Assembly (NCBI GenBank): GCA_020746105.1
Contig: CM036617.1
Coordinates: forward strand, 145,220,491-145,284,490
Source of the DNA: Trogon surrucura
Taxonomy: Eukaryota > Chordata > Aves > Trogoniformes > Trogonidae
Length of the DNA: 64,000 nt
Direction: 5' to 3'
Shown in pieces: positions 47,259 to 57,299 of the stretch. A program made the translations under genes and the position numbers. How positions within the stretch are numbered: the stretch's first letter is position 1; the number at the start of each line of letters is the position of its first letter. Below the pieces are notes generated by a model that searched no databases, was not told where the DNA came from, and saw only the letters and a program-made list of their open reading frames with translations.

Positions 47259-50108
47259 CCATGGCAGTCCAAAAAAAACCCAGAAAAGGAGCAGTGCTGC
47301 TCCAACCTGGCCTGACAAACTGTTCTTCTGCACTGTAAAAACAGGAGGCAGGAACAGCATCAGCCCAGGGAGAGGTGCCAAAGAGCCAACAGGCACCCAC
47401 CCCGCACAGCAGGCCCCAACAGCCCCAGGGCTCTCCTTAGAGGCCCTTATAGACCGAGCACATGGGAAAGAACTCTGGATCACCTGACCCACCGTCTCCT
47501 GCCCATAGGCACAGCTGCCCCTGCTCCTCCCTTGCGGGAGAGGAGCCCCAGAGAACTTCAGTCCTGGGGCTCTCGAAGGAGGCCAATGATGCTCCTGACC
47601 GAGACGCTTCTCCCAGAGTGTCTGCGGCGAGGGAAACCCGTGTGAGGAGACGACCTGTCGGAGCCACGGGCGCTTGCCAGTTTGCAGCTCCCTTCTGGGT
47701 CTTGCTGGGCCTGGGGACGATGGTGGGAAAGAACTGTGAGGGCGGTATCTGCAATTCGTTCTATCTGTGACCTGTCCGATGCAAAACAGAGCCTCAGCAC
47801 AGCCTTGGGAATGGAGTTAGAATGTTTTGTATGAGCAGCGAGAAGTGAGCGGTAACGCTGATTTACCGAGTATCCTTTACCCTAAGATCTTGGAGCCGGG
47901 ATCACAAATATTTCCGAGCAGCGCTGGGCTGTTGGACCAGTGATTTTCCATTGCTTTTGGCTTGCAGAAGAAGTTTCCCGGGAAAGGTGACAATCCCTTC
48001 GTGGTCGGTCTGGACAGACCAAGACTTGGTTTTTCTCAGCATCTTTCACACAAGTGTCATGGTTGTGGAGCAGGAAACGCCCAGGAAGCTGCAACCTACG
48101 AGGCTGAAAATCACATGGGACACTGGGACACAAAAATTGGCGGACACAGCCAGCACCATTGGTTTGCCAAAGCCCTTCTGGAATGGGGAGCTTGAAGAGA
48201 TGATGCACTCTCCACCATTTGCAGAGTAGGAAAGGTTTATTGGCCTTTTTCTCAAAGGGAACAGGCTCTGTGATACATCTGTATCTGGTGAGTCCTCTTG
48301 CCTTACGTGCCTGGAGCCGTGTGCCCCAGGCGGAGCGCCCTGATGGGGCCCTGGGAAGATTGGACCAAGGCCTCGGTGAGGGCTGTGTAACGCCGATGCC
48401 GAGCACGAGACAAGAGGTGCAGGGACGAAGCGGGCAGTGGTGCTGCGGTAAGCCCAGAGGCCAGCGCTGGGGCGAGCGCCATGGTGGAGGCTGGCCCCCA
48501 GTGACGCCCCTGAGCGATGGGTTCTGTGGTTTCCAAGGGACGGGCCGTGAGGTCACCGAGCACCGGATTGTGAGGCGGCGGTCCTCGCCGCTTCTGCCGG
48601 GGCGCCGAGTGCCAGCCGGCTGGTTCGTGCCCGGACTTCAGCTGAGCAGGACGCGAGGCTGGAGTGCTGAGCGAGGCCTTGGTGCTGGTGGACGGACGGA
48701 CTGGGGAGTTGCACCTTGCAGCTCTCTTTTCCCGACGCCAGAGCCGCCAGAGGATTTTCCCCGGCCCTGCCAGGTTCAGGCAGCCGGGGCACGCAGCACA
48801 CACGCTCGCAGGAGCCGAGGTGAGCTGGGAGGGGAAGCCTCACCCTGGGGAGCAGGGAGGGAGACCCTCTTGAGGGACCTGGGCATTTCTTCCAGCCCTG
48901 CCCGCGCCAGCCAGTGACCGGGGCCTCTCTTTGTTTTGTAGCGCGACACCGGCTGCTGCGGCAGCGCTGGTGAGAGGGAGCGGCTCAACACCCCCAGCTC
49001 CCCCCAGCCCCCCATGGAGAGCGGAGAGCATGGCCAGCGAGCTGGGTGACCGCTGTCCCATCTGCCTGGACAGCTGGGAGGAGGCCAGCTATGTGCTGCC
49101 ATGCCTCCACCGCTTCTGCTACCCCTGCATCTGGCGGTGGGTGGAGAGCAAGCGCGAGTGCCCCCTCTGCAGGAGGAGCATCACGTCCATCGTGCACTCG
49201 GTGCAGGCAGATGATGATTTTGAGGAGCGGGTCCTGACACCACCTGCTGCAGATGATGACCTTGAGGAGCGTGTCGGGACACCACCAGCGACACCTCCCG
49301 TCATCAGCCACCAGGCAGGAGCTCCAGCTGCCCACAGCCCTGCGGAGGCACAGCCGCAGCCTGCGGGGATGGTGCCCGAGCCTCCTCTGCGCGGCCTCCC
49401 GCCCAGCACCTGGGCATCCCTTTTCTGGGAGCACCCAGCTCTCCTCCAGCCCATCCTGACCTGGGTGCGTCAGGAGGTGGAACGCCTCTTTGAGGGCCAG
49501 AGAGCATGGGCAGCGATGGTGGAGAGTCTAGTCCACGCCCTCCTGGTGGTCTATGGCCTGGACGAAGACCTACTGGTCCAGCCGCTGGGGCTCACCCTCG
49601 CAAACCACTCAGCGGCCATTGTGCGTGGGATGATCCAGGTCGCCGAGGAACGGTGCAGCGGGGAGGCCCGCCGTCTGCTGGGCCTGGAGGACGGCCATGC
49701 TGCCAGGAGGCCGCAGAGCGGCCCCATGGCTGTCCCCGGCCCTGCCGCCTCCCGAGGACGCTCTCCCACACCTGGACCGGCCCCCTCCGGCAGCCCTGAA
49801 GGGTCCAGTGGGGAAGAGCTGCCCAGCTCCTCAGCAGCTGCCCTTCGGGGGCGTCCCACCAGCCCTCCCTCTGCCCCCATTCCTACCCTTGGGGAGCCAG
49901 AAGAGCCCCAGGAGGAGCCCGAGGCGGCCGCGGCTCTTCCATCTACTTCCAGCCAGGGCAGGGCACGTGCCCCTGGGGGGCCACGGCGACCCCCGAAGAG
50001 GAGGGCCGGCAGATCCGAGGCCTCTTCTCCGGCCAAGAAGAGGCCGCCTCGCCGGCACTAGAAGAACGCCCCAGGCGCTGCCGAAACAAGGGCTGGGACA
50101 GCAGCGGA
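47259..50108 (+). repeat. Tandem array unit 3 (truncated, ~2,850 bp)
   Basis: Matches the first 2,850 bp of units 1 and 2 and stops 47 bp after the RING-gene stop codon, at GGACAGCAGCGGAG. The poly(A) signal, RTE LINE, LTR-like insert and CR1 tail are all absent. Confidence 0.95.
49030..50061 (+). CDS. TOPORS-like C3HC4 RING protein, copy 3
   Basis: 343 codons with one visible residue change against copies 1 and 2 (Ala to Thr in the Pro/Ser-rich region, RGRPTSPPSA). RING, duplication, helical region and basic tail are intact. Two things set it apart. A G-to-A change makes an extra ATG at 49014, 16 bases upstream and out of frame. The normal 3' UTR with its poly(A) signal is lost because the unit ends 47 bp past the stop; the nearest AATAAA downstream is at 50416-50421. 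The protein could be made, but probably with different efficiency. Confidence 0.78.
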   Translation: MASELGDRCPICLDSWEEASYVLPCLHRFCYPCIWRWVESKRECPLCRRSITSIVHSVQADDDFEERVLTPPAADDDLEERVGTPPATPPVISHQAGAPAAHSPAEAQPQPAGMVPEPPLRGLPPSTWASLFWEHPALLQPILTWVRQEVERLFEGQRAWAAMVESLVHALLVVYGLDEDLLVQPLGLTLANHSAAIVRGMIQVAEERCSGEARRLLGLEDGHAARRPQSGPMAVPGPAASRGRSPTPGPAPSGSPEGSSGEELPSSSAAALRGRPTSPPSAPIPTLGEPEEPQEEPEAAAALPSTSSQGRARAPGGPRRPPKRRAGRSEASSPAKKRPPRRH

Positions 50109-50129
50109 GTAATGTGCTAGTTCCCATGG

Positions 50130-50346
50130 GCACCTTTCACACATCTTTGCTGGTTGTGTTGTAGGAACACTCAGGAAGGTGTGACCTACGAGTCTGAGAA
50201 TCGCACGAGAAACCTGGACACAAAAATTTGCAGGCACAGCCAGCAGCATTTGTTTACTAAGGTCCTTCTGGAATGGGGAGCTTGAAGAGATGATGCATTA
50301 TCCACCATTTAGATAGAAAGAAAAGTTTATTGACATTTTTTCTAAA
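50130..50346 (+). repeat. Diverged remnant of the array unit at its right edge
   Basis: Aligns with 34908-35135 of unit 1 at roughly four of five bases by eye. Shared blocks are GGACACAAAAATT, CTTCTGGAATGGGGAGCTTG and AAGAGATGATGCA, and the antisense AATAAA at 50326-50331 is kept. It follows unit 3 almost at once, so it is an older copy or the ancestral sequence against which the array ended. Confidence 0.8.
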
Positions 50347-53072
50347 AGTAGACATTCTCTATTATACATTGTTATAAATATTTATAAATATTCTGTGGGA
50401 CTTAAGACCCACTCAAATAAATAAATAAATATTTCATTAAAAATATGTAATGCTTTCTTTCTAGCCGGTGATTGCCAGCATCTCCATTGAATAATTATTT
50501 TGACATTTCTATACCCTTTTTAAATAGTTATAAATATGGGTTTTTTTATGCAAAATCCACTTCCATTTATTCTTCTCTTAGGGACTAAATCCGTTGGCTA
50601 CCAATGGTGTGAGCAACCTTTTTGATTTTATTTTAATGTGTGAATGTAGAGATTGTATAGAGAATTAACCCTGCCAACATTTTCCATCCAGGTTCGGTAT
50701 GGACTGATATGGAATTTTCACAATTCAAATTGTCATAGGTCCATTGACTTGTACTCCTACAGTACCCTGTGGAGTTTAAAACAATTTATGCAGGATGAAA
50801 ACTTTGCTTGTGTAATTTCTGTCCGTCATTCTCAAGGAGCAAAAGCCAGGAAGAATAGTATAGGAATTAAGTAAGATTATTTAACTTGCACATATAAGTA
50901 AGATCACGCCTCTTCACTGCATAGAATCAAGGTAAAATTAATTCTGTATTTTGAAAAATAAAATACACAACTGTCTGCCTATTCTACAGTTCTCTTAAAT
51001 CCATTAGAATCACTGCTTTCCTTGTGAATCTAATAAAAAAATATGAAAAGTTTAGAGGATGGAAAACAGCAAAATGTGGAACAGAACTCTAGCTATAATC
51101 CTAACCATTTGGCTTCTCTGTCGATGCTAAGAATTTACATTACTTAGGAATCACTCTGCACAGGAAAACTATTTTAACAGCAGGATCAGGCCCCAGGACC
51201 TTTCTATTGTAGCAATATGGGTGTTGTAGATAAGGAGATATTGTGTATATACGCATGTATAGGGGAAAAAAATGCTGTCAGCAGGAGAGACAGTGTGGTA
51301 AATCAAAAATAATTTCAATGAAAGCAAGAAACACAGGAGCTTATTTTGATTTTGTGACATTGTTGTAACTCCAGGGGCTTCAGTGAATTATTACATGAGA
51401 GAGAGAAAAGAACAGAACCAGAATCTAGCCTGATGTCTTTTGGATTATTGCTACGAGCACACTTGGGACAAACGTACTATTTTCAGATTGTTGTCAGGCT
51501 GTTAGAAATACTAATAAACAAACCAGAAGAATCTGCATCTTGACATGCAAAAAATGCTCGCACTCCCCAAAATAAAAAACTCTTCTCAGATATCTACCAC
51601 ACTGGATTTTTGTGCAGCTCATTGGTACCTTGCAATTGATTTCTGCAGAATACATCAAGAACAACTTTTTCAAAACCACACGAGTTAAAGATCACAGGAA
51701 GATCAAAACAAAATGAAAAAAGGGAGAAAAATAACTGTGTACAAAATTTTCAGAGTCCTTGTGCAAGTAAATATAGCTCATTAAAACCAATCAAGTTATA
51801 CTGACTTCTACCAGCTAAAAATTTGACACTTAAATTACAATAAAAAGCTGTGCTCTGCAGATATCACATATTAACTAAAGATTGGTAAACTTCAGATGTA
51901 TACATAGAAGTTAGACTCTGATAAGTAGACTTAACCATAACATCTACCAATCTAGGGAAAAGATTTTGTCAACATTAGAGATCTCCTGATTGATATTAAT
52001 TTCACTCTTATGTCTGTGACCTCATCAGAACTGAATAGAAACGTGGATGCTAAACTTAGATTCTCCTTCTCTAAATACAAACCAAATCTCAACTCATTAG
52101 ATGAGTGTCCATGAGCTATTAATATTTGATGCCTATAACGTACTTTTTTTTGCACTTTTTCCCCCGTACAGTTCAGCAGTGTGCAAAAAAAAAAGCCATC
52201 CTGTTTAAAGCACTACTGATTATTAGTAATCCTGATACTTCTCTTAGAGTTGGAAATGTGCAAAACTAATGAATGTCTCTACCTTTGATTTCCATATTGT
52301 GATGCTGAAGTTTAACAAATACAGAAGTGTGATAGAGAAGCACTTGAAAGACAGTAAGACACTCATCTTTTTATCCCAAACCTCAGCTTGGGTTCGATAA
52401 GTGTCAGAAATTACTCTTTCTACACAAGACCATTTGATCCTGTCTTGGTGTCCCATCAGTTACTCCAGTCTTCCATGTATACTGCTCTGGTAACAGCAGA
52501 ATGGTCACATTTTGATTTGTTTGAGCATGAAGAGACTGAAGCTCCAACTTAACAGCTAGAAACAATATAATACGTAATAATATAATATAGATAATAACAT
52601 ATATTATAACATATATATAATATATATTATTATGTATAAAATAATATAATAATATAGTATATAATAACACACCATAAGTTGTGTCTCTGTTGGAATCTTG
52701 GATGCTCCAGGTCCCTTCCCACTTACATCAGTCATGCAACATCAGTTTCTCGTTTCATCCAAGTGATTTCTTTTTATCACCAATGCATACTTAAAGTGAT
52801 TCAGACCCTAAAATATTTGGTTTGTATTAATCTTTCCAAAAAAAGTTTCTCTGTTTTCAGTACAGCAAAGCCCCAATTGGAAAATGTCCAACTTGGGGTT
52901 TTTTTTTGGTAAACTGTTACCTCTAAGTACAAAATTTGAAATTAACGATTTTTTCCCAATGTCTTCCATGTTTCTAAATAGCTGTTTTGACATTCAGACT
53001 GAGCATGCTAGGCAGTTCCTTTTGTCTGTTATACTCACCCATGTCTTCAGTTTGCAAGTGGTGGGCCCACAG
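50347..53072. other. AT-rich intergenic DNA downstream of FGF23
   Basis: No exon recognised. Part is probably the FGF23 3' UTR, read on the minus strand, though I see no clear AATAAA close to the stop. An (AAAT)n run lies at 50415-50431. Confidence 0.5.
52562..52672. repeat. AT-rich TATAATA-type low-complexity tract
   Basis: Imperfect TATAATA and ATAT repeats over about 110 bp with almost no G or C. Confidence 0.85.
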
Positions 53073-53510
53073 TTATCTTGTAATGTAAAAGCGAGGACTT
53101 GCATACCTCCTGGCATCCATCATAGCATGTGGGTCATCTGGGTTGACCACATCGTTCTGGTTGATTCTCATGGGTTCTCTGGGCAAGTGGGAAAAGTCTG
53201 CTTGCTGATGTAACTGAGATCCGAAGGCGGAGATCTTCCTCTGCGGGACCAGGATCTGGTGAGGATCCATTGGATCAATATCTGCACTTCTAGTATTTCT
53301 GTGGGGCTCTGGTGTGTTGAATCGAAACAAAGGGATTTCATTTCTCCTGGACAAAAACTGGGAGTATGGTGGTGGGTTCATGCCAGGGAAGAAAGCTTGT
53401 TTAACTCTGCCTAAGCTAACTAGGAAGTTGTGTTTGGGAGACTGGTACACATCATATCCATTTTCCAGTGTCCTGTGATTGAACACGCAGTCCTCTTGAC
53501 TGAAGTAATG
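53073..53510 (-). CDS. FGF23: FGF23 coding exon 3 (terminal)
   Basis: Begins after acceptor CCCTAAG with [20 protein letters not shown] and contains the RNTR cleavage site. It ends RFYITR and stop. 145 residues. Confidence 0.95.
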   Translation of the reverse strand, partial: HYFSQEDCVFNHRTLENGYDVYQSPKHNFLVSLGRVKQAFFPGMNPPPYSQFLSRRNEIPLFRFNTPEPHRNTRSADIDPMDPHQILVPQRKISAFGSQLHQQADFSHLPREPMRINQNDVVNPDDPHAMMDARRYASPRFYITR

Positions 53511-56500
53511 CTTAGGGAAAAAAAATATGGCACCTGTGAGCAGAGGGATTTGGTGAAGGACAAGTGTTGACTAAAGATGGAATGAGGAGTGAAATCTTGC
53601 AGCATGTTTTTCTGACCGTGGAATCATAGAATCATTTAGGTTGGAAAAAACCTTTGAGATCATTGAGTCCAATCATTAACCTAGCAATGCCAGTTCCACC
53701 ACTAAACCATGTCCCTGAGCACCACATCCACAGGTTTTTTAAATATCTCCAGGGATGATGTCTCCACCACTTCCCTGGACAGCTTGTTCCAAGTGCTTGA
53801 TAAGCCTTTTGGGTGAAGAAATTTTTCCTAATGCCCAATTTAAACCTCCCCTGCTGCAACTTGAGGCCACTTCCTCATGTCCTATCACTTGTTACCTGGG
53901 ATAAGAGACTGACATCACTCGGTTAGAACGTGGTGCTGATAACACCAAGGTCACCGGCTCGATCTCCGTTGGGTCCCGATGTGTTGCCTGACCTAGTTAA
54001 GAGGTGTTGCCTGACCTAGACAGGGAGGTTGGATTAAATGATCTCTAAGGTACCTTCCAGCCTAGGCCATTCTATGATTCTATGGTATCCACCTTGCTAC
54101 AACCTTCTTAGAGGTTGTGGAGTCTCCTTCTCTGGACACTTTCAAAACCCACCTGGATGCATTCCTGTGTGACCTGCCCTAGGGGATCCCGCTCTGGCAG
54201 GGGGGTTGGACTAGATGATCTTTCGAGGTCACTTCCAACCCCGAATATTCTATGATTCTATGAGTTTTTCAGATAGTTGTAGAGAGCGATAAGGTCTCCC
54301 TTCAGCCTCCTTTTCTCCAGGCCAAACAACTCCAGTTGCCTCAGCTGCTCCTTACAAGACCACAAGACTTGTTCTCTAGATCCTGAACTGCCAGCTCTGT
54401 AACTCAGACAATTCAGGCTTAGTCAAGTGTAGATCTGCATGCCCAAGTTTTCAGCAAAGGTATTATAATGATTACATTGTGGTGGTTTTTTTTTCTTCAG
54501 AGGGCTGTATCGTTTGAGCTACTCCCAACTCATGGGTCTATGCTACAGCAGGAATTCAGATTGTTCCATCACTGAATCTCACTCCACCTTCCTTTACCCA
54601 AGCAGGAACTCAGAGGATTTTTGTCAGCTCTACAGATCAATGCAACAAAAGAGGAGAGGAAAGTTTAACCTAAATGGCAGGTCCTCAGCTTGCTTAAATC
54701 TGTATCCTCCTACTGCAGCTGTACAGATTTGTTCTAGACATCACTCTGGCAGGCTGCACCTGCCTTTCAGTCTTGAGTCTTAGTAAAGGTCACTTACCGA
54801 ACCAAAAACATTTCCTTTTGGGTCCATACATAGGTAACGTCCACTCTTCACACCCCTGATTATTACTGAGCCAGCACCCTCAGACTTGATCATTAGGGCA
54901 CCTGTTTAGAAAAACGAAGTTGTCAAATCCATGACTCAGTTCAACACGGTCCCAATGCCTTACAGATCCACAGATGCTCTGGCTGGAAGTGTCCTCTGGG
55001 GTCTGAACCAACCTCTCACGTTACCTGGGACTATTGTCCACCCTAGATCAGGTTAGCCATGTTTATATCTGTCTGAGTTTTGAAAAGCTTCCAGGATAGG
55101 GATGCCACCACCTTTTCTGAGTGCCCTATTCTAGTGCTGCACTAGCTTCCAGAGAGAACTCTTTTTGCCTAGTGTTCCAAACCACAGCCTGGGGACATTG
55201 CCTTAAGTTCCATCATTGGCCACTAGCAAGGGAATTGTGTCTCCCTCATCTTTGTGACCGCCCTGTGGTGTTAGACTAGCTTTAACCATCCTTTTGCTGT
55301 GCTAAGCAAGACCAGCTCCTTCAGCCTTTCCCTACATGTCATGCTCAAGGCCCCTGACCGTCCTGAAAACATTCTGCCAGAGCAGCTCCAGTTTCTCCAC
55401 ATCCATCTCAAACTGGCCTTTTTATAGAGCTCCAAGAGCAAGTTCACCAGTGCTGAGTAAAATGGGAATAACATCTTCCCTTGACCTGCTGAGCAGGTGG
55501 TTTGCTTTCCTCTCCAAGTGAGTGTGTGGTTGACTTACGTTGGATTGGCTACCTGTTCTAACCCTCAGGTCCTGCCTGGGAGGGCTGTAGGTGTCCAGCC
55601 CGGTGTCTCAGTGGTACCGTGGTGACCTTGCAGAGATCCAGTCACCCTCCCTTTCATGACCCCCTTCATCATTTGATTTCCACACTTCCTGCTCCATCAT
55701 TCCAAATACTGATGTATTTGCTTCATGGCAGATATGTGAAAAAAACATTATTACTTTGCTGTTTGTTGCTCTCTAAAGCATCACACTAGTTCTTTACCAA
55801 CATACTTCAAATGAGTTTTATAAAATCTTTAAATATGGAAGCAGAATAACAACGAGACAGTGCAAGCGTTCCTGTAAGTAGTAATTCCTAAAAAATAAAA
55901 CAAAATAGCAAACTTGATCCTTTTTTTCTCCTTGGCTAAATTATAACCATTTAAAACATCCTTTGCTCCTTACATACTTATGTAAGAGCATCGTTATAAA
56001 TACAATTTTTAATTGAGTGTATGAAGAAGATGTTATGCAATGATAATTATAAACATGACTTTATGACACCTAGCTGCTTCTAATTTTAGTGCTGCTAAAA
56101 GAGAAATACTTTTGAAATACTGTGAAAGAACCTTAAAAAAATCCAAGTTTTCTACTAATTGTAGTGTTTGCGTCACGTATTCATCAAAGCAAGAATACCT
56201 TAGTTTTCCATGAAAATTAATTATGACGCGACATTATGAGAATCTTTTAGTTGCAGTAGGGAATAATTACTTCTCATGAAGCCCAAGGGCTTAGCACTTC
56301 TTGCATGACAGTCTAGCCATTTGTGGTTTACCCCTTTTTAAATGGCCTTTCCATACCCATGTCTGCACATTAGAGTTAGTTTCAGTCATTATCAACTCTC
56401 TACTCCAAAATAAAGATTTTACAGATGCTATTTTACGGATGCTATGCTCACTGTGGTGAGTTTTCTCAGTGCAGTTCTTTTGGTAATATTGTCACTGCAA

Positions 56501-57087
56501 TGGGAAATAGCTGCTTGGTGGCTGTTATCATCAACCTCTAGGAGGAACTTCCACAAGAATCGTGCGTAAAATCTTGAAGGAAAATTCACATAGTATTTAC
56601 TTGCAGAATATTACGGGAACGATAGGACTTTACCTCTTAGGCGAGGAATGAAATTCCCCATCCATTAGATTTCTCTGGAGCAATTTTGTTTATTTGTTAA
56701 AGAAAAGAGAGAATATAATTACGTATATTTTCCATGTCACAGCTATACTCTTATTGCCTGCCTAAAGAGAGGAAGGGATTTTCTATAGGTAGCAAGAAAG
56801 CAAAAGTCTTGTTTTCCCTTCTCATACTCCCACAAAGGCTGAGGGTCCACAACAAGCTACTTACTGTATATGGTTTGGTGAGGAACACCATCGACGTAGC
56901 CATCAGCATTGATTTGGAGATGGAAGCTGTTCCTCTCTGCATCTGTGTAGAGGTGCATCAGGTGATCTCCATTCCCCCAGCTGGGATTCAGCAGCGGAGA
57001 CGAATTGGGGAAGGCGAGGGCAGCCTTCAGGATACAGAGTACCAGCAGTGTGAACCCCAGGCAGCTGCAGGGGCTACTCTGCAGCAT
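53073..57087 (-). CDS. FGF23: FGF23, phosphate-regulating hormone (three coding exons)
   Basis: The minus-strand join 57087-56865, 54901-54798, 53510-53073 gives 254 codons plus stop. Human FGF23 has 251 residues and the same exon pattern, including a 104-nt exon 2. FGF23 is a secreted endocrine FGF, made mainly by bone. It signals through FGFR with alpha-Klotho in kidney and lowers phosphate reabsorption and active vitamin D. A signal peptide (residues 1-25, hydrophobic core [16 protein letters not shown]) precedes FPNSSPLL. The beta-trefoil core has [16 protein letters not shown], and Cys99 and Cys117 at the spacing of the human disulfide. FLVSLGR and [19 protein letters not shown] are conserved. 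The furin-type site R180-N-T-R183 is kept, with Thr182 at the position glycosylated in human. The C-terminal tail has two DPH-containing repeats. The gene looks intact and lies convergent to TIGAR, as in other vertebrates. Confidence 0.97.
53621..53915 (-). repeat. CR1 in FGF23 intron 2, 3' part of an interrupted copy
   Basis: Minus-strand CR1 (plus-strand tail GAATCATAGAATCATTTAGG, then CCAGGGATGATGTCTCCACC). It is interrupted by a SINE and another CR1 and resumes at 54263. Confidence 0.88.
53916..54086 (+). mobile_element. TguSINE1-like SINE inserted in a CR1
   Basis: The tRNA-Ile-like part begins CACTCGGTTAGAACGTGGTG, lacking about the first 15 bases, followed by CTGATAACACCAAGGTCACC and the GGTTGGATTAAATGATCTCT tail. 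A short internal duplication of GTGTTGCCTGACCTAG lies in the linker. A second member of the family seen in TIGAR intron 4. Confidence 0.82.
54110..54262 (+). repeat. CR1 3' end inserted in a CR1
   Basis: GAGGTTGTGGAGTCTCCTTC through TTGGACTAGATGATCTTTCG to ATTCTATGATTCTATG. A plus-strand, 5'-truncated copy splitting the older minus-strand CR1. Confidence 0.85.
54263..54380 (-). repeat. CR1 in FGF23 intron 2, continuation of the interrupted copy
   Basis: CAGATAGTTGTAGAGAGCGA and CTTTTCTCCAGGCCAAACAA continue the minus-strand CR1 that breaks off near 53915. Confidence 0.8.
54798..54901 (-). CDS. FGF23: FGF23 coding exon 2
   Basis: 104 nt between acceptor CTAAACAG and donor GTAAGTG. It encodes [20 protein letters not shown], then [14 protein letters not shown]. 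Confidence 0.95.
54955..55590 (-). repeat. Old, strongly diverged CR1 in FGF23 intron 1
   Basis: Minus-strand CR1 recognisable from AGCTTCCAGGATAGGGATGC, TTCAGCCTTTCCCTACATGT and CTTCCCTTGACCTGCTGAGC. It is much more diverged than the other copies in the window. Confidence 0.65.
56865..57087 (-). CDS. FGF23: FGF23 coding exon 1
   Basis: Encodes the signal peptide and PHQTIY, with the last base starting Ser75. The donor is ACA|GTAAGT. The start ATG is the first one downstream of the TATA box. Confidence 0.95.
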
Positions 57088-57214
57088 GATTCACCCTTCC
57101 CAGATGTGGGTTGATATCTGCAGCTTGATACAGCTCTGCACTTCTCTGCTTGCCCTTGGCCTCCCGTGTCTGGAGTGTGAACCCTCAGCTAGGTTCCCTT
57201 CTTCTCTTCAGAGG

Positions 57215-57220
57215 TTTATA
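57215..57220 (-). promoter_or_regulatory. FGF23 TATA box
   Basis: TATAAA on the minus strand, 128 bp upstream of the ATG, in the context CCTTTATAAACC. A transcription start near 57185-57190 would follow. A CRE-like TGATGTCA (57241-57234, minus strand) lies about 15 bp further upstream. Confidence 0.65.
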
Positions 57221-57299
57221 AAGGGCAGCAAAGTGACATCACACAGGAAAAACTTCTCCACATCCTTGATTTTTGGCAAAGCAACATTTTAAGTGTCCC

